Shown: positions 17,327 through 30,380 of the stretch, piece by piece
How positions within the stretch are numbered: the stretch's first letter is position 1
Layout: each line of letters starts with the position of its first letter
Assembly: GCA_964020085.1 (NCBI GenBank)
Contig: CAXHUQ010000601.1
Location: 702,501 to 766,500 of the forward strand
Origin: Micromussa lordhowensis
Taxonomy: Eukaryota > Cnidaria > Anthozoa > Scleractinia > Lobophylliidae
DNA: 64,000 nucleotides
Direction: 5' to 3'
Notes under the pieces: generated by a model
What the model saw: the letters and a program-made list of their open reading frames with translations, nothing else
Database searches by the model: none
Told to the model about the DNA's origin: nothing
Made by a program: the position numbers and the translations under genes

Positions 17327-19440
17327 GAAAGTCCTCCAGAAAGAAGGCCACAAAAAACACCCTGGCGCAAATGCCATCATCTCTTAATTACAATGCACTT
17401 CAAGTGCCAACATTGCACAACATTTTGCAGCAAACCGCGGCTCCCAAAGTTCCCGATAACCCAGCAATGGCAAATTTGGCAAGGAAACCCTCAGCGCGCA
17501 TTTTTTAAAATTCTACAAAGTTACGACCAGGAGGAAGTTCTCCAGAAAGAAGGCCACAAAAAACACCCTGGCGCAAATGCCTTCATCCCCTTATTAGAAT
17601 GTGCTTGAAGTGCCAACATTGCACAACATTTTGCTGCAAACCCTGGCTCCCAAAGTGCCCGTAAAGCCAAGCTATGGCAAATTTGGCAAGGAGACCCTTA
17701 TCGCGCGTTTTCTAAAATTCTGCAAAGTTGCGACCAGGGAAAGTCCTGCAAAAAGAAGGCTACAAAAAACACAATGGCGCAAATGCCATCATGTCTTACT
17801 TAGATTGTACTCAAAGTGCCAACATAACAGAACATTTTGTTGCAAACCGCGGCTCCCAAAAGGCCTGTAAAGCCGCGAGGAGACCCTCATCGCCCGTTTT
17901 CTAAACTTGTGCAAAGTTGCGACCAGGGGAAAGTCCTGCAAAAAGAAGGCCACAAAAAACACGCTGGCGCGCAAGCCATCATGTCCTAATGAAAACGCAC
18001 TTAAAGTGCCAACACAGCAGACCCTTTTGCTGCAAACGGCGGCTCACAAAGTGCCCGTAAAGCCAAGCTATGGCAAATTTGTCAAGGAGACCCCCAGCAA
18101 GCGTTTTCTGAAATTCTGCAAAGTTGCAACAAGAGGAAAGTCCTGCAAAAAGAAGGCCACAAAAAACACCCAGGCGCAAATGCTATCATCTCTTAATTAA
18201 AACGCACTTAAAGTGCAAACATTGCACAAGATTTTGCTGCAAACCGAGCTCACAAAGTGCCCGTAAAGCCGAGCTATGGCAAATTTGGCAAAGAGACCCT
18301 TATCGCGCGTTTTCTGAAATTCTGCAAAGTTGCAACCAGCGGAAAGTCATCCAAAAAGAAGGCCACAAAAAACACCCTGACGCAAATGCCATCATCTCCT
18401 AATTAAAATACACTTAAAGTGCCAACATCGCACAACATTTTGCTGCAAACCGCGGCTCCCAAAGTGCCCGAAAAGCCGACTTAGAACAAATTTGGCAAGG
18501 ACACCCTCAGCGCGCATTTTTTGAAATTCTGCAAAGTCGCAACCCGGGGAAAAACGTCCAAAAAGAAGGCCACAAAAAAAACCCTGGCGAAAATGCCATA
18601 ATTTTCTAATTACAATGCACTTGAAGTGCCAACATTGCACAACATTTTGCTGCAAACAGCGGCTCCCAAAGTGCACGTAAAGCCAAGCAATGGCAAATTT
18701 GGCAAGGACACCCTCAGCGCGCATTTTCTGAAATTCTGCAAAGTTACGACCAGGGGGAAGTCCTCCAGAAAAAAGGCTACGAAAAACACCCTGGCAATAA
18801 TGCCATCATCTCCTAATTAAAATGCACTTTAAGTGCTAACATTGCACAACATTTTGCTGCAAACCGCTGGTCCCAAAATGCCCGTAAAGCGGAGCTATGG
18901 CAAATTTGGCAAGGACACCCTTAGCGCGCATTTTCTGAAATTCTGCAAAGTTGCGACCAGGGGAAAGTCCTCCAGAAAGAAGGCCACCAAAAGCACCCTG
19001 CCACAAATGCCATCAATCGCTTATTAGAATGCACTTAAAGTGCCAACATTGCACACCATTTTGCTGCAAACCGCGGCTCCTAAAGTGCCCGTAAAGATGA
19101 GCTATGGCAAATTTCGCAAGAACACCCTCAGCGCGCATTTTCTAAAATTCAGCAAAGTTGCGACCAGGGGAAAGTCTTCCAGAAAGAAGGCCACAAAAAA
19201 CATCCTGGCGCAAATGCTATCATCTCTTAATTACAATGCGCTTGAAGTGCCAACATTGCACAAAATCTTCTTGCAAACTGCGGCTCCCAAAGTGCCCGAA
19301 AACCCGAGCTATGGCAAATTTGGCAAGGACACCCTCAGCGCGCATTTTCTGAAATTCTGCAAAGTTGCGACCAGGGGAAAGTCCTGCAGAAAGAAGGCCA
19401 CAAAAAACACCCTGGCGCAAATGCCATCATCTCCAAATTA
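17327..19440 (+). repeat. Satellite sub-block C (right of insertion)
   Basis: Units carry CATTGCACAACATTTTGCTG, GTCCTCCAGAAAGAAGG or CTGCAAAAAGAAGG, and in 17600-18400 also GGAGACCCTTATCGCGCG and CCATCATGTC. Several are damaged: about 18 bp is missing near 17875. They resemble the degraded units at 5880-6200, so the insertion split one old C stretch. Several C words (TTTTGCTGCAAACC, GCGCGTTTTCTG, CAAAAAGAAGG, ATCATGT) are shared with block B. Confidence 0.75.
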
Positions 19441-20570
19441 AAATGCACTTAAAGTGCCAACATAGCACAACATTTTGCAGCAAACCGCGGCTCCCAAAGT
19501 GCCCGTAAAACCGAGCTATGGCAAATTTAGCAAGCACACCCTCTGCCCGCATTTTCTGAAATTCTGCAAAGTTTCGACCAGGGTAAAGTCCTGCAGAAAT
19601 AAGACCACAAAAAACACCCTGGCGCAAATGCCATCATCTCCTTATTAAAATGCACTTAAAGTCTCAACATAGCACAACATTTTCCAGCAAACCGCGGCTT
19701 CCAAAGTGCCCGTAAGGCCGAGCTATGGCAAATTTAGCAAGCATACCCTCAGCGCGCATTTTCTGAAGTTCTCCCAAGCTGCGACCAGGGGACAGTCCTG
19801 CAGAAAGAAGGCCACAAAAAACACCCTGGCGCAAATACTATCATCTCTTAATTACAATGCACTTGTAGTGCCAGCATAGCACAACATTTTGCAGCAAACC
19901 GTGGCTCCCAAAGTGCCCGTAAAGCTGAGCTATTGCAAATTTAGCAAGCACACCCTCGGCGCGCATTTTCTAAAATTCCGCAAAGTTGCGACCGGGGGAA
20001 AGTCCTGCAGAAAGAAGACCACAAAAAAAACCCTGGCGCAAATGCCATTATCTCCTAATTAGAATGCACTTCAAGTGCCAGCATAGCAAAACATTTTGCA
20101 GCAAACCGTGGCTCCCAAAGTGCCCGTAAAGCCGAGCTATGGCAAATTTAGCAACGCGCATTTTCTGAAATTCTGCAAAGTTGCGACTAGGGGAAAGTCC
20201 TGCAGAAAGAAGGCCACAAAAAACACCCTGGCGCAAATGCCATCATCTGATATTTAGAATGCACTTGAAGTTCTAACATAGCTCAACATTTTGCAGCAAA
20301 CCGCGGCTCCCAATGTGCCCGTAAAGGCGAGCTATGGCAAATTTAGCAACGCGCATTTTAGGAAATTCTGCAAAGTTGCGACCAGGGGAAAGTCATGCAG
20401 AAAGAAGGCCACAAAATCACCCTGGCGCAAATGCCATCATCCCCTAATTAAAATGCACTTGAAGTTCCAACATAGCACAACATTTTGCAGCAAACCGGGG
20501 CTCCCAAAGTGCCTGTAAAGCCGAGCTATGGCAAGTTTAGCAAGCACACCCTCAGCGCGCATTTTCTGAA
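19440..20570 (+). repeat. Satellite sub-block A2 (right)
   Basis: About five to six units with TTTAGCAAGCACACC and GGCCACAAAAAACACC or GACCACAAAA, the same form as 2760-5880. Two adjacent units lack the same 12 bp (see separate entry). Confidence 0.7.
20148..20355 (+). repeat. Two adjacent monomers sharing a 12-bp deletion
   Basis: At 20154/20155 and 20349/20350 the word TTTAGCAA runs straight into CGCGCATTTT, losing GCACACCCTCAG. The identical loss in neighbours shows that one altered unit was copied to the next. Confidence 0.8.
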
Positions 20571-23500
20571 ATTATGCAAAGTTGCGACCAGGGAAAAAAC
20601 CTGCAGAAATAAGGCCAAAAAAAAAAAAACTCTGGCGCAAATGCCATTATCTCTTAATTAGAATGCACTTAAAGTGCCAACATAGCACAACATTTTGCAG
20701 CAAACCACGGCTCCCTAAGTGCCCGTAAAGCCGAGCTATGGCAAATTTGGCAAGGACACACTCAGCGCGCATTTTCTGAAATTCTGCAAAGTTGCGACCA
20801 GGGAAAAAACCTGCAGAAATAAGGCCAAAAAAAAAACTCTGGCGCAAATGCCATTATCTCTTAATTAGAATGCACTTAAAGTGCCAACATAGCACAACAT
20901 TTTGCAGCAAACCGCAGCTACCAAAGTGCCCGTAAAGCCGAGCTATGGCAAATTTGGCAAGGACACCCTCAGCGCGCATTTTCTGAAATTCTGCAAAGTT
21001 GCGACCAGGGGAAAAACCTGCAAAAAGAAGGCCAGAAAAAACACCCTGGCGCAAATGCGATTATCTCCTAATTAAATTGCACTTAAAGTGCCAACATAGC
21101 ACAACATTTTGCAGCAAACCGCGGCTCCCAAAGTGCCCGTAAAGCCGAGCTATGGCAAATTTGGCAAGGACACCCTTAGCGCGCATTTTCTGAAATTCTG
21201 CAAAGTTGCGACCAGGGAAAAAACCTGCAGAAATAAGGCCAAAAAAAAACTCTGGCGCAAATGCCATTCTCTCTTAATTAGAATGCACTTAAAGTGCCAA
21301 CATAGCACAACATTTTGCAGCAAACTGCAGCTCCCAAAGTGCTCGTAAAGCCGAGCTATGGCAAATTTGGTAAGGACACCCTCAGCGCGGATTTTCTGAA
21401 ATTCTGCAAAGTTGCGACAAGGGGAAAGTCCTGGAGAAAGAAGGCCAGAAAAAACAACCTGGTGCAAATGCCATCATCTCCTAATTAGAATGCACTTGAA
21501 GTGCCAACATAGCACAACATTTTGCAGCAAACCGCGGCTCCCTAAGTGCCCGTAAAGCCGAGCTATGGCAAATTTGGCAAGGGCACCCTCTGCGCGCATT
21601 TTCTGAAATTCTGCAAAGTTGCGACCAGGGGAAAGTCCTGCAGAAAGAAGGCCAGAAAAAACAACCTGGCGAAAATGCCATCATCTCCTAATTAGAATGC
21701 AATTGAAGTGCCAACATAGCACAACATTTTGCAGGAAACGGCGGCTCCCTAAGTGCCCGTAAAGCCGAGCTATGGCAAATTTGGCAAGGGCACCCTCTGC
21801 GCGCATTTTCTGAAATTCTGCAAAGTTGCGACCAGGGAAAAAACCTGCAGAAAGAAGGCCAGAAAAAACACCCTGGCGCAAATGCCATTATCTCCTAATT
21901 AAAATGCTCTTAAATTGCCAACATAGCACAACATTTTGCAGCAAACCGCGGCTCCCAAAGTGCCGGTAAGGCCGAGCTATGGCAAATTTGGCAAGGACAC
22001 CCTTAGCACGCATTTTCTGAAATTCTGCAAAGTTGCGACCAGGGAAAAAGCCTGCAGAAAGAAGACCAGGAAAAACACCCTGGCGCAAATGCCATTATCT
22101 CCTAATTTAAATGCACTTCAAGTACCAACATAGCACAACATTTTGCAGCAAACCGCGGCTCCCTAAGTGCCCGTAAAGCCGAGCTATGGCAAATTTGGCA
22201 AGGACACCCTCAGCGCGCATTTTCTAAAATTCTGCAAAGTTGCGACCAGGGGAAAAACCTGCAGAAAGAGCGCCAGAAAAAACAGCCTGGCGCAAATGCC
22301 ATTATCTCCTACTTAGACTGCACTTAAAGTGCCAACATGGCACAACATTTTGCAGCAAACCGCGGCTCCCAAAGTGCCCGTAAAGCCGAGCTATGGGAAA
22401 TTTGGCAAGGACACCCTCAGCGCGATTTTTTTTTTTATCTGCAAAGTTGCGACCAGGGGAAAGTCCTGCAAAAAGAAGGCCAGAAAAAACACCCTGGCGC
22501 AAATGCAATTATCTACTAATTAGACTGCACGTAAAGAGCCAAGATAGCACAACATTTTTCAGCAAACCGCGACTACCTAAGTACCCGTAAAACCGAGCTA
22601 TGGCAAAGTTGGCAAGGACACCCTCAGCGCGCATTTTCTGAAATTCTGCAAAGTTTTGACCAGGGGAAAGTCCTGCACAAAGAAGGCCAGAAAAAACACC
22701 CTGGCGCAAATGCCATTATCTCCTAATTAAAATGCACTTAAAGTGCCAACATGGCACAACATTTTGCAGCAAATCGCAGCTCCCAAAGTGCTCGTAAGGC
22801 CAAACTATGGCAAATTTGGCCAGGACACCCTTAGCGCGCATTTTCTGAAATTCTGCAAAGTTGCGACCAGGGGAAAAACCTGCAGAAAGAAGGCGAAAAA
22901 AAACACCCTGGCGAAAATGCCATTATCTCCTAATTAGAATGCACTTAAAGTACCAGCATAGCACAACATTTTGCAGCAAACCGCGGGTCCCTAAGTGCCC
23001 GTAAAGCCGAACTATGGCAAATTTGGCAAGGACACCCTCAGCGCTCATTTTCTAATATTCTGCAAAGTTGCTACCAGGTAAAACCCTGCAGAAAGAAGGC
23101 CAAAAAAAAACCCTGGCGCAAATGCCATTATCTTCTAATTAGAATGCACTTAAAGTGCCAACATAGCACAACATTTTGCAGCAAACTGCGGCTCCCAAAG
23201 TGCCCGTAAAGCCAAGCTATGGCAAATTTGGCAAAGACACCCTCCGCGCGCATTTTCTGAAATTCTGCAAAGTTGCGACCAGGGGAAAAACCTGCAGAAG
23301 GAAGGCCAAAAAAAACACCCTGACGCAAATGCCATTTTCTCCTTAATAAAATGCACTTAAAGTGCCAACATAGCACAACATTTTGCAGCAAACTGCGGCT
23401 CCCAAAGTGCCCGTAAAGCCGAGCTATTGCAAATTTGGCAAGGACACCCTCAGCGCGCATTTTCTAAAATTCTTCAAAGTTGCGACCAGGGGAACGTCCT

Positions 23501-24779
23501 GCAGAAAGAAGGCCAGAAAAAACACCCTGGCGCAAATGCCATCATCTCCTAATTAGAAGGCACTTGAAGTGCCAACATAGCACAACATTTTGCAGCAAAC
23601 CGCGGCTCCCAAAGTGCCCGTAAAGCTGAGCTATGGCAAATTTGGCAAGGACACCCTCAGCGCGCATTTTCTGAAATTCTGCAAAGTTGCGAGCAGGGGA
23701 AAGTCCTGCAGAAAGAAGGCCAGAAAAAACACCCTGACGCAAATGCCATTTTCTCCTTAATAAAATGCACTTAAAGTGCCAACATAGCACAACATTTTGC
23801 AGCAAACTGCGGTTCCCAAAGTGCCCGTAAAGCCGAGCTATTGCAAATTTGTCAAGGACACCCTCAGCGCGCATTTTCTAAAATTCTGCAAAGTTGCGAC
23901 CAGGGGAAAGTCCTGCAGAAAAAAGGCCAGAAAAAACACCCTGGCGCAAATGCCATCATCTCCTAATTAGAATGCACTTGAAGTGCCAACATAGCACAAC
24001 ATTTTGCAGCAAACCGCGGCTCCCAAAGTGCCCGTAAAGCTGAGCTATGGCAAATTTGGCAAGGACACCCTTAGCGCGCATTTTCTGAAATTCTGCAAAG
24101 TTGCGACCAGGGGAAAGTCCTGCACAAAGAAGGCCAAAAAAAAACACCCTGGCGCAAATGCCATCATCTCTTAAATAAAACGCACTTGAAGTGCCAACAT
24201 AGCACAACATTTTGCAGCAAACCCTTGCTCCCTAAATGCCCGTAAAGCCGAGCTATGGCAAATTTGGCAAGGACACACTCAGCGCGCATTTTCTGAAATT
24301 CTGCAAAGTTGCGACCAGGGAAAAAACCTGCAGAAAAAAGGCCAAAAAAAAAAAAAACTCTAGCGCAAATGCCATTATCTCTTAATTAGAATGCACTTAA
24401 AGTGCCAACATAGCACAACATTTTGCAGCAAACCGCAGCTCCCAAAGTGCCCGTAAAGCCGAGCTATTGCAAAATGGCAAGGACACCCTCAGCGCACATT
24501 TTCTGAAATTCTGCAAAGTTGCGACCAGGGGAAAAACCTGCAGAAAGAAGGCCAGAAAAAACACCCTGGCGCAAATGCCATTATCTCCTAATTAAAATGC
24601 ACTTAAAGTGCCAACATAGCACAACATTTTGCAGCAAACCGCGGCTCCTAAAGTGCCCGGAAAGCCGAGCTATGGCAAATTTGGCAAGGACACCCTCAGC
24701 GCGCATTTTCTGAAATTCTGCAAAGTTGCGACCAGGGGAAAAACCTGCAGAAAGAAGGCCAGAAAAAACACCCTGGTGA

Positions 24780-27700
24780 AAATGCGATTATCTCCTAATT
24801 AGAATGCACTTAAAGTGCCAACATAGCACAACATTTTGCAGCAAACCGCGGCTCCCAAAGTGCCCGTAAAGCCGAGCTATGGCAAATTTGGCAAGGACAC
24901 CCTTAGCGCGCATTTTCTGAAATTCTGCAAAGTTGCGACCAGGGGAAAAACGTGCAAAAAGAAGGCCAGAAAAAACACCCTGGCCCAAATTCGATTATCT
25001 CCTAATTAGATTGCACTTAAAGTGCCAACATAGCACAACATTTTGCAGGAAGCCGCAGCTCCAAAAGTGCCCGTAAGGCCGAGCTATGGCAAATTTGGCA
25101 AGGACACCCTTAGCACGCATTTTCTGAAATTCTGCAAAGTTGCGACCATGGGAAAAACCTGCAGAAAGAGCGCCAGAAAAAACACCCTGGCGCAAATGCC
25201 ATCATCTCCTAATTATATTGCGCTTAAAGTTGCAACATAACACAACATTTTGCAGCAAACCGCGGCTCCCAAAGTGCCCGTAAAGCCGAGCTATGGCAAA
25301 TTTGGCAAGGACACCCTCAGCGCGCATTTTCTGAAATTCTGCAAAGTTTTGACCAGGGAAAAGTCCTGCAGAAAGGAGGCCAGAAAAAACACCCTGGCGC
25401 AAATGCCATTATCTCCTAATTAAACTGCACTTAAAGTGCCAACATGGCACAACATTTTGCAGCAAATCGCAGCTCCCAAAGTGCCCGTAAGGCCGAGCTA
25501 TGGCAAATTTGGCCAGGACACCCTTAGCGCGCATTTTCTGAAATTCTGCAAAGTTGCGACCAGGGTAAAAACGTGCAAAAAGAAGGCCAGAAAAAACACC
25601 CTGGCGCAAATGCGATTATCTCCTAATTAGATTGCACTTAAAGTGCCAACATAGCACAACATTTTGCAGCAAGCCGCGGCTCCAAAAGTGCCCGTAAGGC
25701 CGAGCTATGGCAAATTTGGGAAGGACACCCTTAGCACGCATTTTCTGAAATTCTGCAAAGTTGCGACCAGGGGAAAAACCTGCAGAAAGAGCGCCAGAAA
25801 AAACACCCTGGCGCAAATGCCATCATCTCCTAATTATTTTGCACTTAAAGTTCCAACATAACACAACATTTTGCAGCAAACCGCGGCTCCCAAAGTGCCC
25901 GTAAAGCCGAGCTATGGCAAATTTGGCAAGGACACCCTCAGCGCGCATTTTCTGAAATTCTGCAAAGTTTTGACCAGGGAAAAGTCCTGCAGAAAGAAGG
26001 CCAGAAAAAACACCCTGGCGCAAATGCCATTATCTCCTAATTAAAATGCACTTAAAGTGCCAACATGGCACAACATTTTGCAGCAAATCGCAGCTCCCAA
26101 AGTGCCCGTAAGGCCGAGCTATGGCAAATTTCGCCAGGACACCCTTAGCGCGCATTTTCTGAAATTCTGCAAAGTTGCGACCAGGGGAAAGTCCTGCAGA
26201 AAAAAGGCCAGAAAAAACACCCTGGCGCAAATGCCGTCATCTCCTAATTAGAAGGCACTGGAAGTGCCAACGTAGCACAACAATTTTGCAGGAAACCGCG
26301 GCTCCCTAAGTGCCCGTAAAGCCGAGCTATGGCAAATTTGGCAAGGACACCCTCAGCGCGCATTTTCTGAAATTCTGCAAAGTTGCGACCAGGGGAAAGT
26401 CCTGCACAAAGAAGGCCAAAAAAAAAACACCCTGGCGCAAATGCCATCATCTCTTAAATAAAACGCACTTAAAGTGCCAACATAGCACAACATTTTGCAG
26501 CAAACCGCGGCTCCCTAAGTGCCCGTAAAGCCGAGCTATGGCAAATTTGGCAAGGACACACTCAGCGAGCATTTTCTGAAATTCTGCAAAGTTGCGACCA
26601 GGGAAAAAACCTCCAGAAATAAGGCCAAAAAAAAAACTTTGGCGCAAATGCCATTATCTCCTAATTAAAATGCACTTAAAGTGCCAACATAGCACAACAT
26701 TTTGCAGAAAACCGCAGCTCCCAAAGTGCCCGCAACGCCGAGCTATGGCAAATTTGGCAAGGACACCCTCAGCGCGCATTTTCTGAAATTCTGCAAAGTT
26801 GCGACCAGGGGAAAAACCTGCAGAAAGAAGGCCAGAAAAAACACCCTGGCGCAAATGCCATTATCTCCTAATTAAAATGCACTTAAAGTGCCAACATAGC
26901 ACAATATTTTGCAGCAAACCGCGGCTCCCAAAGTGCCCGTAAAGCCGAGCTATGGCAAATTTGGCAAGGACACCCTCAGCGCGCATTTTCTGAAATTCTG
27001 CAAAAATGCGACCAGGGGAAAAACCTGCAAAAAGAAGGCCAGAAAAAACACCCTGGCGCAAATGCGATTATCTCCTAATTAGAATGCACTTAAAGTGCCA
27101 ACATAGCACAACATTTTGCAGCAAACCGCGGCTCCCAAAGTGCCCGTAAAGCCGAGCTATGGCAAATTTGGCAAGGACACCCTTAGCGCGCATTTTCTGA
27201 AATTCTGCAAAGTTGCGACCAGGGGAAAAACGTGCAAAAAGAAGGCCAGAAAAAACACCCTGGCGCAAATGCGATTATCTTCTAATTAGATTGCACTTAA
27301 AGTGCCAACATAGCACAACATTTTGCAGCAAGCCGCGGCTCCAAAAGTGCCCGTAAGGCCGAGCTATGGCAAATTTGGCAAGGACACCCTTAGCACGCAT
27401 TTTCTGAAATTCTGCAAAGTTGCGACCAGGGGAAAAACCTGCTGAAAGAGCGCCAGAAAAAACACCCTGGCGCAAATGCCATCATCTCCTAGTTAGACTG
27501 CACTTAAAGTTCCAACATAACACAACATTTTGCAGCAAACCGCGGCTCCCAAAGTGTCCGTAAAGCCGAGCTATGGCAAATTTGGCAAGGACACCCTCAG
27601 CGCGCATTTTCTGAAATTCTGCAAAGTTTTGACCAGGGAAAAGTCCTGCAGAAAGAAGGCCAGAAAAAACACCCTGGCGCAAATGCCATTATCTCCTAAT

Positions 27701-30380
27701 TAAAATGCACTTAAAGTGCCAACATGGCACAACATTTTGCAGGAAATCGCAGCTCCCAAAGTGCCCGTAAGGCCGAGCTATGGCAAATTTGGCCAGGACA
27801 CCCTTAGCGCGCATTTTCTGAAATTCTGCAAAGTTGCGACCAGGGGAAACACCTGCAGAAAGAAGGCCAGAAAAAACACCCTGGGGAAAATGCCATTATC
27901 TCCTAATTAAAATGCACTTAAAGTACCAACATAGCACAACATTTTGCAGCAAACCGCGGCTCCCTAAGTGCCCGTAAAGCCGAACTATGGCAAATTCGGC
28001 AAGGACACCCTCAGCGCTCATTTTCTAATATTCTGCAAAGTTGCTACCAGGTAAAACCCTGCAGAAAGAAGGCCAAAAAAAAACCCTGGCGCAAATGCCA
28101 TTATCTCCTAATTAGAATGCACTTGAAGTGCCAACATAGCACAACATTTTGCAGCAAACTGCGGCTCCCAAAGTGCCCGTAAAGCCGAGCTATGGCAAAT
28201 TTATCAAAGACACCCTCCGCGCGCATTTTCTGAAATTCTGCAAAGTTGCGACCAGGGGAAAAACCTGCAGAAAGAAGGCCAGAAAAAACACCCTGACGCA
28301 AATGCCATTTTCTCCTTAATAAAATGCACTTAAAGTGCCAACGTAGCACAACATTTTGCAGCAAACTGCGGCTCCCAAAGTGCCCGTAAAGCCGAGCTAT
28401 TGCAAATTTGTCAAGGACACCCTCAGCGCGCATTTTCTAAAATTCTGCAAAGTTGCGACCAGGGGAAAGTCCTGCAGAAAAATGGCCAGAAAAAACACCC
28501 TGGCGCAAATGCCATCATCTCCTAATTAGAAGGCACTGGAAGTGCCAACGTAGCACAACAATTTTGCAGGAAACCGCGGCTCCCTAAGTGCCCGTAAAGC
28601 CGAGCTATGGCAAATTTGGCAAGGACACCCTCAGCGCGCATTTTCTGAAATTCTGCAAAGTTGCGACCAGGGGAAAGTCCTGGACAAAGAAGGCCAAAAA
28701 AAAAACACCCTGGCGCAAATGCCATCCTCTTAAATAAAACGCACTTGAAGTGCCAACATAGCTCAACATTTTGCAGCAAACCGCGGCTCCCTAAGTGCCC
28801 GTAAAGCCGAGCTATGGCAAATTTGGCAAGGACACACTCAGCGCGCATTTTCTGAAATTCTGCAAAGTTGCGACCAGGGAAAAAACCTCCAGAAATAAGG
28901 CCAAAAAAAAAAATTCTGGCGCAAATGCAATTATCTCCTATTTAAAATGCACTTAAAGTGCCAACATAGCACAACATTTTGCAGCAAACCGCAGCTCCCA
29001 AAGTGCCCGCAACGCCGAGCTATGGCAAATTAGGCAAGGACACCCTCAGCGCGCATTTTCTGAAATTCTGCAAAGTTGCGACCAGGGGAAAAACCTGCAG
29101 AAAGAAGGCCAGAAAAAACACCCTGGCGCAAATGCCATTATCTCCTAATTAAAATGCACTTAAAGTGCCAACATAGCACAACATTTTGCAGCAAACCGCG
29201 GCTCCCAAAGTGCCCGTAAAGCCGAGCTATGGCAAATTTGGCAAGGACACCCTCGGCACGCATTTTCTGAAATTCTGCAAAGTTGCGACCAGGGGAAAAA
29301 CCTGCAAAAAAAAGGCCAGAAAAAACACCCTGGCGCAAATGCGATTATCTCCTAATTAGATTGCACTTAAAGTGCCAACATAGCACAACATTTTGCAGCA
29401 AGCCGCGGCTCCAAAAGTGCCCGTAAGGCCGAGCTACGGCAAATTTGGGAAGGACACCCTTAGCACGCATTTTCTGAAATTCTGCAAAGTTGCGACCAGG
29501 GGAAAAACGTGCAAAAAGAGGGCCAGAAAAAACACCCTGGCGCAAATGCCATTATCTCCTAATTAAAATGCACTTAAAGTGCCAACATGGCACAACATTT
29601 TGCAGCAAATCGCAGCTCCTAAACTGCCCGTAAGGCCGAGCTATGACAAATTTGGCCAGGACACCCTTAGCGCGCATTTTCTGAAATTCTGCAAAGTTGC
29701 GACCAGGGGAAAAACCTGCAGAAAGAAGGCCAGAAAAAAAACCCTGGCGAAAATGCCATTATCTCCTAATTAAATGCACTTAAAGTACCAACATAGCAAA
29801 ACATTTTGCAGCAAACCGCGGCTCCCTAAGTGCCCGTAAAGCCGAGCTATGGCAAATTTGGCAAGGACACCCTCAGCGCGCATTTTCTAATATTGTGCAA
29901 AGTTGCTACCAGGTAAAACCCTGCAGAAAGAAGGCCAAGAAAACACCCTGGCGCAAATGCCATTATCTCCTAATTAGAATGCACTTGAAGTGCCAACATA
30001 GCACAACATTTTGCAGCAATCTGCGGCTCCCAAAGTGCCCGTAAAGCCGAGCTATGGCAAATTTGGCAAAGGCACCCTCCGCGCGCATTTTCTGAAATTC
30101 TGCAAAGTTGCGACCAGGGGAAAAACCTGCAGAAAGAAGGCCAGAAAAAACACCCTGACGCAAATGCCATTTTCTCCTTAATAAAATGCACTTAAAGTGC
30201 CAACATAGCACAACATTTTGCAGCAAACTGTGGCTCCCAAAGTGCCCGTAAAGCCGAGCTATTGCAAAGTTGGCAAGGACACCCTCAGCGCGCATTTTCT
30301 AAAATTCTGCAAAGTTGCGACCAGGGGAAAGTCCTGCAGAAAGAAGGCCAGAAAAAACACCCTAACGCAAATGCCATCAT
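24780..30380 (+). repeat. Interleaved duplications at 3-, 9- and 11-monomer offsets
   Basis: Units around 25000-25430 recur 621 bp later; 24780-25430 recurs 2,280 bp later at 27060-27710; 26240-27060 recurs about 2,278 bp later at 28520-29340; 27700-28520 recurs about 1,863 bp later at 29560-30380. Marker words include GCAGCAAGCCGCGGCTCCAA, GTTTTGACCAGGG, GTTGCTACCAGGTAAAACCC and GGCACTGGAAGTGCCAACG. No single higher-order period governs the region. Confidence 0.7.
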
